Of a stretch of 38,979 nucleotides of DNA, positions 9,323 to 17,370 are shown piece by piece. Source of the stretch: Pectobacterium sp. CFBP8739 (GTDB lineage: Bacteria; Pseudomonadota; Gammaproteobacteria; Enterobacterales; Enterobacteriaceae); the NCBI RefSeq assembly GCF_013449375.1, contig NZ_JACDRR010000005.1, positions 1 through 38,979 on the forward strand. Reading direction: 5' to 3'. Positions within the stretch are counted from its first letter, which is position 1. Each line of letters begins with the position of its first letter. The notes beneath the pieces were generated by a model. That model saw only the letters and a program-made list of their open reading frames with translations. It had not been told where the DNA came from and searched no databases. A program made the position numbers and the translations under genes.

Positions 9323-10720
9323 ATGAGTCGACTACAGAACGAAATTAACTCACTGGTCAATCGCGGCGTAGATCGTCACCTGCGGATTGCCGTCACTGGG
9401 TTGAGCCGCAGTGGCAAAACCGCGTTTATCACCGCGTTCGTCAATCAATTATTGAATACCCACAGCGGTGCACATTTGCCGATGTTTTCTCCCGTGCGCG
9501 AAGAGCGTTTGCTGGGAGTGAAACGTGTGCCGCAGCGCGATCTGGGTGTGCCGCGTTTTGCTTATGATGAAGGTATGGCTGCGTTGTATGGCTCCCCGCC
9601 GGCTTGGCCAACGCCGACGCGCGGCGTGAGTGAAATTCGTCTGGCACTGCGCTATCGCTCTAAAGATTCGTTGTTGCGCCACTTTAAAGATACCTCGACG
9701 CTCTACCTAGAAATTGTCGATTACCCCGGCGAATGGTTGCTGGATCTGCCGCTGCTGGAGCAAACCTATTTGAGCTGGTCGCAGCAGATGGGCGGTTTGC
9801 TGCAAGGGGGTCGTATTGAGTGGGCGAAACCCTGGCTGGCGCGGTGTGAGAAAATCGATCCGCTGGCCCCTGCGGATGAGAACCAACTTGCCGAGGTGGC
9901 GCAGGCTTACACCGACTATCTGCATCGCTGCAAACAGGAAGGGCTGCACTTTATTCAACCGGGTCGATTTGTATTGCCGGGCGATCTGGCGGGCGCGCCG
10001 GTGCTGCAATTCTTCCCCTGGCCGCAGGTGAATAATATCGGTGAAACTAAGCTGGCGCAGGCGGATGAGAAAACCAACATCGGCATGCTGCGCAAGCGTT
10101 TTGACTATTACTGTCAGTCGGTCGTCAAAGGGTTTTATAAGGATCACTTCGTGCGCTTTGATCGGCAGATTGTGCTGGTTGACTGCTTGCAACCGCTCAA
10201 TAGCGGCATTCATGCGTTTAACGATATGCGGCTGGCGCTCACCCAACTGATGCAAAGTTTTCATTACGGGAAGCGCACACTGTTCCGGCGTTTGTTCTCG
10301 CCCTGCATCGACAAACTGATGTTTGCGGCGAGTAAAGCGGATCATATTACCGCCGACCAGCACGCCAATCTGGTGTCGTTGCTTCAGCAACTGGTGCAGG
10401 AAGCGTGGCAGAACGCCGCGTTTGAAGGCATCGATATGCGTTGTGAAGGCATTGCGTCAATCCAGTCAACGCAAAGCGGGGTAGTTGATCATCAGGGGCA
10501 GAAAATTCCGGCCCTAAAAGGGCATCGGCTCAGCGACGGCCAGCCGTTGACGGTCTACCCCGGTGAAGTGCCTGCGCGTTTACCAGGGGCGGCATTCTGG
10601 CAAACGCAGGGCTTCCATTTCGATCAATTTCGTCCGCGAGAAATGACGGTAGACACACCGTTGCCGCATATCCGGTTGGATACGGTCATGGACTTTCTGT
10701 TAAAGGATAAATTGCGATGA
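9323..10720 (+). CDS. ycjX: YcjX, DUF463 P-loop nucleotide-binding protein
   Basis: 465 aa with the ATG at 9323. This start matches the E. coli protein in length and beginning ([15 protein letters not shown]). A GTG at 9308 and an ATG at 9311 are in frame, but AAGGAG (9303-9308) overlaps or nearly touches them. A Walker A GLSRSGKT lies at residues 26-33, and a G3-like DYPGEW at 133-138. The fold is predicted to be a GTPase-like cytosolic ATPase. E. coli ycjX belongs to the sigma-32 heat-shock regulon; I could not recognise a sigma-32 promoter here. It is translationally coupled to ycjF, overlapping by 4 bp. The biochemical role is not established. Confidence 0.93.
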   Translation: MSRLQNEINSLVNRGVDRHLRIAVTGLSRSGKTAFITAFVNQLLNTHSGAHLPMFSPVREERLLGVKRVPQRDLGVPRFAYDEGMAALYGSPPAWPTPTRGVSEIRLALRYRSKDSLLRHFKDTSTLYLEIVDYPGEWLLDLPLLEQTYLSWSQQMGGLLQGGRIEWAKPWLARCEKIDPLAPADENQLAEVAQAYTDYLHRCKQEGLHFIQPGRFVLPGDLAGAPVLQFFPWPQVNNIGETKLAQADEKTNIGMLRKRFDYYCQSVVKGFYKDHFVRFDRQIVLVDCLQPLNSGIHAFNDMRLALTQLMQSFHYGKRTLFRRLFSPCIDKLMFAASKADHITADQHANLVSLLQQLVQEAWQNAAFEGIDMRCEGIASIQSTQSGVVDHQGQKIPALKGHRLSDGQPLTVYPGEVPARLPGAAFWQTQGFHFDQFRPREMTVDTPLPHIRLDTVMDFLLKDKLR

Positions 10721-11760
10721 ACGAGCCACTGAAACCCCGCGTCACGTTCGATGACGTTTCACCGCAAGAGCCACAGCCACAATTGCGTGCTGGGTTCGCC
10801 TTTGATGAGCAGAGCGGCACGCCATTTTCCCCGATCAGCCGTGAAGAAGACGTGCCGGAAGAAGGCATCGCGGAAGAGGCCGTCAGCGCGGCGCTGCGCC
10901 CGAAGCGTAGCCTGTGGCGGCGTATGGTGATGGCGGGAATCGGGCTGTTTGGTGTTAGCGCACTGGCACAGGGCGTGCTGTCACTGCATAACGCTTGGGT
11001 GCAGCAAGATTGGATCGCGTTGGGCGGCATTACCGCAGGCAGCCTGATTGTGGCGGCGGGCGTCGGCTCGCTGGCTGTCGAGTGGCGGCGGCTCTATCGC
11101 TTACGGGAACGCGCGGAAGAGCGTGATGTGGCCCGCGATCTGCTACACAGCCACGGCGTAGGGCGCGGGCGCGAATTCTGTGAAAAGCTGGCACGTCAGG
11201 CGGGGCTGGATAGCGGCCATCCGGCGATACAGCGCTGGCAGGCTTCACTCCATGAAACCCACAACGACCGCGAAGTGCTGGAGCTTTATGCACGTCTGGT
11301 TCAGCCCGTACTGGACACGCAGGCGCGGCGTGAAATCAGCCGCTCGGCGGCGGAATCCACCTTGATGATCGCCGTCAGCCCGCTGGCGCTGGTGGATATG
11401 GCTTTTATCGCCTGGCGCAACCTGCGTCTGATTAATCGTATTGCTGCGCTGTACGGCATCGAACTCGGCTATTTCAGCCGTATTCGCCTGTTCCGGCTGG
11501 TGCTGGTCAATATCGCGTTTGCCGGTGCTTCGGAGCTGGTGCGGGAAATTGGCATGGACTGGATGTCGCAGGATCTTGCCGCGCGGTTATCAACCCGTGC
11601 CGCACAGGGTATTGGCGCAGGGCTGCTGACGGCACGGCTGGGTATTAAGGCTATGGAACTGTGCCGCCCGCTGCCGTGGCTGGATGACAAACCGCGCCTC
11701 GGCGATTTCCGCCGCGAGCTTATTGGTCAGGTAAAAGAAACGCTGCAAAAAGGGCGTTAG
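10717..11760 (+). CDS. ycjF: YcjF, DUF697 inner-membrane protein
   Basis: 347 aa. The start overlaps the ycjX stop (ATGA). The N-terminal 60 residues are acidic and proline-containing, probably cytoplasmic. Two transmembrane segments follow at about residues 68-90 ([20 protein letters not shown]) and 98-122 ([18 protein letters not shown]). Further hydrophobic stretches lie in the C-terminal DUF697 part ([18 protein letters not shown]). In enterobacteria it always travels with ycjX and is thought to be its membrane partner; the function is unknown. Length is close to the E. coli protein (about 353 aa). Confidence 0.92.
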   Translation: MNEPLKPRVTFDDVSPQEPQPQLRAGFAFDEQSGTPFSPISREEDVPEEGIAEEAVSAALRPKRSLWRRMVMAGIGLFGVSALAQGVLSLHNAWVQQDWIALGGITAGSLIVAAGVGSLAVEWRRLYRLRERAEERDVARDLLHSHGVGRGREFCEKLARQAGLDSGHPAIQRWQASLHETHNDREVLELYARLVQPVLDTQARREISRSAAESTLMIAVSPLALVDMAFIAWRNLRLINRIAALYGIELGYFSRIRLFRLVLVNIAFAGASELVREIGMDWMSQDLAARLSTRAAQGIGAGLLTARLGIKAMELCRPLPWLDDKPRLGDFRRELIGQVKETLQKGR

Positions 11761-11776
11761 GGAACGGAGGTGTTAT

Positions 11777-11965
11777 GCGGCCAGAACCGAGGTTGACTCC
11801 CCACTGGGGCGCTGCGCGGTCAGCGTGTTAAAAGTGCCTTACGTCATCGTTCCTCTGGTGAATGCCGACAATAATCAGCATAGTTTTGATGAGAATTTAC
11901 GTCTCGGTAATTATCTGGAAGGCCTCCGCACCATTGTGGCAATGGCGACGACGCCGCTGCCATAA
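11777..11965 (+). pseudogene. C-terminal remnant of an M20-family metallopeptidase
   Basis: An open frame ending in TAA at 11963-11965 encodes ARTEVDSPLGRCAVSVL then KVPYVIVPLVNADNNQ, followed by HSFDENLRLGNYLEGLRTI. The two parts look like M20 peptidase C-terminal motifs: the RTSxDSP helix, and the PYVIVPLxNxDNNQHSxxENLRxGN strand and helix. These are normally separated by some 30 residues, so an internal in-frame deletion seems to have joined them. No N-terminal two-thirds is present; ycjF ends 16 bp upstream. An overlapping 18-codon ATG ORF (11775, after GGAGGTG) is in another frame. It is a decayed gene between ycjF and tyrR. The family call is from memory of motifs. Confidence 0.7.
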
Positions 11966-12099
11966 TCCCGTTTCACTATTGAGTGAAAAAACGTACAGAT
12001 GTGTCAACTTTTGCTGCCACCTTACTTCATCCGGTGCAAACGAAAGGGTATTATCAGCAGCAATAGCCCTATCGTGTCTCTTGAAGAAGGTAGCCGTTG

Positions 12100-13668
12100 A
12101 TGCATCTGGAAGTGATTTGTGAAGACCGCATTGGTATGGTCCGTGAACTGTTAGATCTGCTTGCGTCACGCAATATTGATTTACGCGGTATCGAAATTGC
12201 CACCATTGGCCGTATTTACCTCAATTTTGCCACACTCGATTTTGATGCTTTTCGCCTGCTGATGACGGACATCCGCCGCATTGAAAGCGTTAGCGATGTG
12301 CGCACCGTCGCATTTATGCCGTCTGAGCGCGAACATCGGGCGCTGAATGCGCTGTTGGAATCCATGCCGGAACCCGTATTCTCGCTGGATATGAAAGGGA
12401 AGACGGAACTGTTTAACCCTGCGGCGCTGGCACTGTTTGAACAGTCAGCAGAGAGCATCCGCGACTTGACGATTGGCAGCATGATTCCCAGTTTCAATTT
12501 TGCCAACTGGCTGGAAAAGAGCAATGCCGTCGTCGCTGAGCGCGTCGTGATCCGCGGTCAGGATTTCTTGCTGGAAATGACGCCGGTTAGTCTGGAAGAT
12601 GATGCGGGCAAAACCGCTACGGCGGGGGCGCTGGTGATGCTGAAATCGGCTGCCCGCATGGGACGGCAATTACAGAATCTGACGATAAACGATGAGAATG
12701 AGTTCGATCACATCGTTGCCGTTAGCCCGAAAATGCGTCAAGTGGTGGAACAGGCGCGCAAACTGGCCATGTTGGATGCGCCGTTGCTGATTGTGGGCGA
12801 CACGGGGACGGGCAAAGATATGCTGGCGCTAGCGTGCCACCTGCGCGGGCCGCGCGGCAAGAATCCTTTCCTGGCGCTGAACTGCGCCGCGTTACCCGAT
12901 GACGTGATGGAAAGTGAACTGTTTGGCCATGCACCCGGCGCGTATCTCAACGCGCAGGAAGGCAAAAAAGGCTTCTTTGAGCAGGCTAACGGCGGTTCGG
13001 TTCTGTTAGATGAAGTCGGTGAAATGTCGGCCCAGATGCAGATTAAGCTACTGCGTTTCCTGAATGACGGGACATTCCGCCGCGTCGGTGAAGATCATGA
13101 AGTTCATGTCGACGTGCGGGTGATTTGCGCGACCAAGAAAAACCTGTTGGAGCTGGTGCAGCGCGGTGAGTTCCGGGAGGATCTTTATTATCGCCTCAAT
13201 GTACTCTCCCTGACGTTACCGCCGCTGCGTGAGCGTCCGGCGGATATTATGCCGCTGGCTGAGCTGTTCGTGGCGCGCTTTGCCGATGAGCAGGGGGTTT
13301 CACGGCCTAAGCTGGCGGCAGATGTGGAACATTTCCTGCCACAGTACGGCTGGCCGGGTAACGTTCGGCAGTTGAGGAATACCATTTATCGAGCGTTAAC
13401 GCAGTTGGAAGGCAACGAGCTGCATATGCAGGACATCGATCTCCCGGCGTTTTCGATTGATGCGCCGCAAGATGAAACCCTGCTTGATGGTTCGCTGGAT
13501 GACATCAACAAGCGTTTCGAGCGTTCGGTGCTGACCCGCCTTTATCAATCCTATCCAAGCACACGTAAACTGGCGAAACGGTTAGGCGTATCGCACACGG
13601 CGATAGCTAACAAACTGCGGGAATATGGACTCAGCCAACGCAAATCGGCGGGGGACGACGAGGAGTAA
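12100..13668 (+). CDS. tyrR: TyrR, aromatic amino-acid transcriptional regulator
   Basis: 522 aa from ATG 12100; a preceding in-frame TTG is unlikely. Domains: ACT (1-75), PAS (78-150), AAA+ (207-430) with Walker A GDTGTGKD at 233-240 and Walker B VLLDE at 301-305, then a Fis-type helix-turn-helix (485-512, TRKLAKRLGVSHTAIANKL). It binds TYR boxes with Tyr, Phe or Trp and ATP, and controls aromatic biosynthesis and transport genes through sigma-70. Unlike the E. coli protein as I remember it, the central domain keeps a loop, GAYLNA (280-285), at the GAFTGA position. This makes it about 9 residues longer. It is followed directly by a strong terminator. Confidence 0.96.
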   Translation: MHLEVICEDRIGMVRELLDLLASRNIDLRGIEIATIGRIYLNFATLDFDAFRLLMTDIRRIESVSDVRTVAFMPSEREHRALNALLESMPEPVFSLDMKGKTELFNPAALALFEQSAESIRDLTIGSMIPSFNFANWLEKSNAVVAERVVIRGQDFLLEMTPVSLEDDAGKTATAGALVMLKSAARMGRQLQNLTINDENEFDHIVAVSPKMRQVVEQARKLAMLDAPLLIVGDTGTGKDMLALACHLRGPRGKNPFLALNCAALPDDVMESELFGHAPGAYLNAQEGKKGFFEQANGGSVLLDEVGEMSAQMQIKLLRFLNDGTFRRVGEDHEVHVDVRVICATKKNLLELVQRGEFREDLYYRLNVLSLTLPPLRERPADIMPLAELFVARFADEQGVSRPKLAADVEHFLPQYGWPGNVRQLRNTIYRALTQLEGNELHMQDIDLPAFSIDAPQDETLLDGSLDDINKRFERSVLTRLYQSYPSTRKLAKRLGVSHTAIANKLREYGLSQRKSAGDDEE

Positions 13669-13673
13669 ATAAC

Positions 13674-13699
13674 AAAACGGCTGCTTGCGCAGCCGTTTT
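13674..13699 (+). terminator. tyrR terminator
   Basis: A perfect 11-bp stem, AAAACGGCTGC / GCAGCCGTTTT, with a TTGC loop begins 5 bp after the tyrR stop. The A- and T-rich arm ends make it usable from both strands, so it could also stop the convergent islet operon. Nearly the same hairpin recurs at 15852-15877. Confidence 0.85.
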
Positions 13700-13723
13700 G
13701 GCATGATGATGAGGATAGCCGTC

Positions 13724-14734
13724 TCAGGCGTACCATAAATCAGAAGAGGTAGGGAGAGTGAAACGATCTGTAATCATCTCTGAGTGTAATTGAACGTATT
13801 GGTCAACTAACTGATCCATATTACTGGCATGTGAAGCTGCCGCATTAGAATAGTTAGGAACAACGAGCGATTTAAATTTCAGACCCAGATCGCCAGCATC
13901 GTAATTTTCAATAATGGCTTCTGCGGGATCCAGGTTAGCAAAAGAAGCCGATACGAAGAATGTCGACCCTGACAAGGTGTAACGGACAATGAATTGATCG
14001 CCCAGCGTCTCATCAATCATATTTCTGCTTCCTCCAAGCGCCGGTGAAAAATTCATCGGATTAGGGATCGCAGGATAAAACACAGCGGTATCACCGTCTT
14101 GAAGTATTACTTCTCCTCCGGGATTGGGGGAGCTACTACGAATAATAAATCCACCTTTTAATTCTATGCCGAGATCTCTTTGCTTAGTTAACTGATTTAT
14201 AGAAGAGAGATTAATGTAAAGTTTATCATCACTATCGGCATCTTTTATGGTATTAATGTCACCTTGAAATACCTTTCTGGCAGCTTCACCACCGTCTAAT
14301 ACACCTAGTCCTTCTAATCCAGGTAGGAGTCCGCTATGGCTTAAGATGTTATCAACCAACTCGAACCCTATATTATTTGAAGCCTCATTGATTTTATTGT
14401 TAAGTATACTTAATTCGAGTTCGTTCAGCTCTCCATAACGTAATTCATACTGTATCTTAGTATAATTCCTAATGAAAACGGAATATACGCTTGAGTCATT
14501 ATTGACTTCACGAGCACCCTGTAACCAAGTATATACCTTGAAATATTCACCTACATTTATATCGGGTACAGGAAGATAGCTGAGGATTTTATCATATAGC
14601 GGAACGGCGAGCGACTTCGCTCCTGAACTTGCCAGAGCCGCCTGTTCAATAAGTAATTTTTCAAGCTCCTTTTGTTGGGGTTTTGATAAGATAAATCCAC
14701 CATTTCCGTAATGGTATTCATAGGTAATCGCCAT
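13724..14734 (-). CDS. uncharacterised 336-aa protein, islet gene 2
   Basis: I do not recognise a family. ATG 14734 has GGAG nine bases upstream. There is no signal peptide, no transmembrane segment and not a single cysteine. The N-terminal 160 residues look helical (KPQQKELEKLLIEQAAL, LNELELSILNNKINEA). The C-terminal half looks beta-rich (GGFIIRSSSPNPGGEVIL, DQFIVRYTLSGSTFFVSASF) and ends in a short polar tail, DLWYA. It is second in a two-gene operon, 26 bp after the exported protein gene. Base composition is visibly AT-richer than flanking core genes, suggesting transfer. A cysteine-free protein lacking a Sec signal, beside a disulfide-rich exported one, would suit a specialised-secretion effector with periplasmic immunity. 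That is inference only. Confidence 0.75.
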   Translation of the reverse strand: MAITYEYHYGNGGFILSKPQQKELEKLLIEQAALASSGAKSLAVPLYDKILSYLPVPDINVGEYFKVYTWLQGAREVNNDSSVYSVFIRNYTKIQYELRYGELNELELSILNNKINEASNNIGFELVDNILSHSGLLPGLEGLGVLDGGEAARKVFQGDINTIKDADSDDKLYINLSSINQLTKQRDLGIELKGGFIIRSSSPNPGGEVILQDGDTAVFYPAIPNPMNFSPALGGSRNMIDETLGDQFIVRYTLSGSTFFVSASFANLDPAEAIIENYDAGDLGLKFKSLVVPNYSNAAASHASNMDQLVDQYVQLHSEMITDRFTLPTSSDLWYA

Positions 14735-14760
14735 ATATCTATCTCCATATTATATAAGGT

Positions 14761-15543
14761 TCAATTAGGGGCACTCTTCTTCCAGGGATAATCTTTAACC
14801 ACGGCCTGTTCTAGTTCGGCTCTCAGATATTTATCAAAATTAATAACCTCAGTCAGCGGAAATTCCTTGGGTTTAAATTCATAGCGAAGGTTCACCGTAG
14901 GGAAAATTTTATAACCGACTTTGCAGTCGGTTCCTCCAGAAATGGCAAACATACAAAAAATAGCGAGTCTCTGATTAAAAGGGGCGGAATATACCTCAGG
15001 ATCAATCAGCCAGCTTCCTGCCTCCTCCACGTCATATCGATCTGGACGTGCAGGGTTTTTCTCATATAAACAGGCTGTCATGTTAGGAACCAGTCCTGTC
15101 TGTTTTGGCCGCGTTTCACACATTTTGTCGTAGAGCATGTGTAACCGAAACCCCCAATGATCCGGCGTTGAGCTGAATAGCTGAAATTTCCGTAATGGCC
15201 AGGCTTTGGGCCAGTCAGGACGATCTCCCAGCTTTCCGTTGAAATTGCGGCTGAACAATAAACTTTGCTGACTGAGCGGATTGCCTTTACACCCGAGAGG
15301 TTCGCTAGGATCGGGTGGGAGTGGCAGGGTTTCACCATCGCGTAAAACAGGGTCGTGCAGGATACTGAGTTGATCGATAGAGATATGGAATACCGTATCC
15401 CGCAAGGCAACATAGGCTTTGCCCTCAGGGTCAGGAACGTGGCACTTTTGTGGATCAAACGTGAATGACGCTTCACTGCTCTGGCTAAAAGCAAGGCCTG
15501 AAAATAAAGTGGCTACTTGAAGGGAAAATAATAATATTCTCAA
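14761..15543 (-). CDS. uncharacterised exported protein with six cysteines, islet gene 1
   Basis: 260 aa. A clear Sec signal is present (MRILLFSLQVATLFSGLAFS, cleavage about residue 20-26). The mature part has cysteines at 34, 85, 142, 158, 197 and 207. The even number suits three periplasmic disulfides. Notable segments are CHVPDPEGKAYV, LPLPPDPSEPLGCKGNPL and TPDHWGFRLHMLYDKMC. No membrane anchor or lipobox was seen. The frame has a stop two codons upstream, so the start must be TTG 15543 (or the CTG before it), with AAGGAG nine bases upstream of the TTG. An out-of-frame ATG (21 codons, MTVENIIIF) lies between the Shine-Dalgarno site and this TTG. No family was recognised. It is first gene of the islet operon. 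Confidence 0.78.
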   Translation of the reverse strand: MRILLFSLQVATLFSGLAFSQSSEASFTFDPQKCHVPDPEGKAYVALRDTVFHISIDQLSILHDPVLRDGETLPLPPDPSEPLGCKGNPLSQQSLLFSRNFNGKLGDRPDWPKAWPLRKFQLFSSTPDHWGFRLHMLYDKMCETRPKQTGLVPNMTACLYEKNPARPDRYDVEEAGSWLIDPEVYSAPFNQRLAIFCMFAISGGTDCKVGYKIFPTVNLRYEFKPKEFPLTEVINFDKYLRAELEQAVVKDYPWKKSAPN

Positions 15544-15848
15544 CAGTCATCACTCCTTTGAATAGTCATCACATGTCAGTGTCAGCCATGTCAGCACTGC
15601 ATTCTGTCTTCACTAATCATTCTTCCATACAAAATACAGTGTCTATTATTGGTAGCGCGATAGCGGTGGTGCGAGACATTAAAATTTGGCGAGGAAATCT
15701 ATATGAAATAGAAGGGCTATCGCATAATCGATATATTCATATCATGATAATGATGCAAGAAACATTAATAAAACTTCATGATTGAATGAGATAGAATAAT
15801 TAACAGAATAACCCAATTATAGTTATGGTTAATAGATGGATATAAAAT
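15544..15848. other. AT-rich intergenic region upstream of the islet operon
   Basis: About 300 bp between the islet operon (transcribed leftward) and the tpx terminator. It should contain the islet promoter. I could not pick one convincingly because the whole stretch is AT-rich. A plus-strand 75-codon frame (15558-15785) has no ribosome binding site and no recognisable product. Confidence 0.5.
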
Positions 15849-15851
15849 AAA

Positions 15852-15877
15852 AAAACGGCTGCGCGAGCAACCGTTTT
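15852..15877 (-). terminator. tpx terminator
   Basis: On the minus strand an 11-bp stem (AAAACGGTTGC / GCAGCCGTTTT, one mismatch, TCGC loop) is followed by TTTTTTATTTTATA, a classical intrinsic terminator 24 bp after the tpx stop. It matches the tyrR terminator (13674-13699) at 22 of 26 positions in the same orientation. Confidence 0.88.
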
Positions 15878-15901
15878 CACGTAATTTCAGCGTAGCTTAG
15901 C

Positions 15902-16405
15902 TTATTTCAGAACAGCCAGTGCAGCGTCATAGTCTGGTTCAGTGGTGATTTCGTTCACCAGCTCGCTATGCAGCACGTTATCGTTTTCATCCAGTACGAC
16001 AACCGCGCGAGCGGTCAGGCCTTTCAGCGCGCCATCGGCGATAGCAACACCGTAGTTTTCTTTGAACTCACCGCCACGCAGGGTTGACAGCACAACAACG
16101 TTGTTCAGACCTTCCGCGCCGCAAAAACGGGACTGCGCGAATGGCAGGTCAGAAGAAATACACAGAACAACGGTGTTATCCAGCTCAGAACCCAGTTGGT
16201 TGAATTTGCGCACGGACGTGGCACAAACACCGGTATCGATGCTTGGGAAAATGTTCAGGATTTTACGTTTGCCAGCATAGTTGCTCAGCGGGGTATCGGA
16301 CAGATCTTTAGCCACCAGCGTAAATGCCGGGGCTTTGCTTCCTTTGGCTGGGAATGACCCTGCTACTGGCACAGGATTGCCTTGAAAATGTACGTTCTGT
16401 GACAT
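15902..16405 (-). CDS. tpx: Tpx, periplasm-associated atypical 2-Cys thiol peroxidase
   Basis: 167 aa, against 168 in E. coli. It reduces hydrogen peroxide and alkyl hydroperoxides using thioredoxin. The peroxidatic Cys61 lies in SIDTGVC and the resolving Cys95 in SRFCGAEG, both in the family positions. The thioredoxin-fold core ([23 protein letters not shown]) is intact. There is no cleavable signal, as in E. coli. ATG 16405 follows AAGGAC. It lies 79 bp downstream of mpaA on the same strand and has its own strong terminator. In E. coli tpx is next to tyrR; here the islet separates them. Confidence 0.97.
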   Translation of the reverse strand: MSQNVHFQGNPVPVAGSFPAKGSKAPAFTLVAKDLSDTPLSNYAGKRKILNIFPSIDTGVCATSVRKFNQLGSELDNTVVLCISSDLPFAQSRFCGAEGLNNVVVLSTLRGGEFKENYGVAIADGALKGLTARAVVVLDENDNVLHSELVNEITTEPDYDAALAVLK

Positions 16406-16484
16406 GTTTGCGTCCTTAATTACAGGTGATTAACACGCTGCTCAGTTTAGGGCAACATTAGCAACATTGGTATAAAAATTACGA

Positions 16485-17204
16485 TTAAAATTGCTGGCTT
16501 AGCAACGCGACCATCGCTTTCAGGTAGCATTCGCTGGCGGCATCTGCCGAGATCGGCGGCAGCTCCGCAGTAATGCAGTGAAGCGAACGATCGGCGCACC
16601 AACTTCCGAACGATCCTGGTGTGTCGTAACCCACACTCGACACTAACGGCAGCTCGCACTGCTGCGCCAACCATCGACCTAGTTCGGAACGATGTGGATC
16701 TTCAATGCAGGCGAGTGGCTCATGAAAAGAGACAACCCAGCGAGGATTAAGTTTCTCAATCAGCGTGCAAAGGGCTTTCGTTTCCGGTTCTGAACCTGCG
16801 GCTTCACCCGTGGATAACTCGACATCGCGTTCATCTGCGGCGCTATTCCAGCGGTAGACGGTTTTCCCCGGCTGCCAGTTACTGGCTGGAAAATTGCGGT
16901 TGAGATCGACGCCGTTAGCGTTAGCGCGCAGTCCCAACTGACAACCATCCGGATTTACCGCAAGAACCACATGATGGCGGCGCTGTCCTGAAAAGAGGGT
17001 GCGCAGCGCGCAGGAAAGCGCCACTACCGCTGCGGTTTCATCGCCGTGCGTTCCGGCAATAATCAGTCCGCTCTCCGAGGGCGCTAGCTCGGCGGGGAAA
17101 TACAGCAGCGGCGCGCCCAGCAGCGATTTCCCATACGGTTCGCCCAGCGACGGTAAATTGCCGCGTTGCTGGCGCGCCTGAAGAGGAATGATTGTATTTT
17201 CCAT
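16485..17204 (-). CDS. mpaA: MpaA, murein tripeptide amidase A (M14 zinc carboxypeptidase)
   Basis: 239 aa, cytoplasmic, no signal peptide. It cleaves the gamma-D-Glu-diaminopimelate bond of imported murein tripeptide (L-Ala-gamma-D-Glu-mDap) in peptidoglycan recycling. Zinc ligands appear as His53 and Glu56 (GTHGDE) and His161 (VSFHEP); the catalytic Glu is probably Glu214 (ITAELP). The substrate-binding run NPDGCQLGLRANANGVDLNRNFP is intact. It is divergent from mppA, which encodes the binding protein for the same tripeptide, with 166 bp between them that should hold both promoters. Length matches E. coli MpaA (about 242 aa). Confidence 0.94.
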   Translation of the reverse strand: MENTIIPLQARQQRGNLPSLGEPYGKSLLGAPLLYFPAELAPSESGLIIAGTHGDETAAVVALSCALRTLFSGQRRHHVVLAVNPDGCQLGLRANANGVDLNRNFPASNWQPGKTVYRWNSAADERDVELSTGEAAGSEPETKALCTLIEKLNPRWVVSFHEPLACIEDPHRSELGRWLAQQCELPLVSSVGYDTPGSFGSWCADRSLHCITAELPPISADAASECYLKAMVALLSQQF

Positions 17205-17370
17205 GATACCGCCCTGTGATTACCTATGCATTTCATCATAAAAAAATCGACTCGGAGACGCAAACCGCGATGCGCGGCTGACAAATTACGGGGGTATCGC
17301 TGGATGATAGCGCTGATTTCTGACTATTATATTCTTCAATCAATTCATTACGCTTTCAGGTCAAATCATC

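Noticed and set aside
15558-15785. 75-codon plus-strand frame upstream of the islet
   Set aside because: No ribosome binding site, no recognisable product, and an AT-rich region where such frames arise easily.
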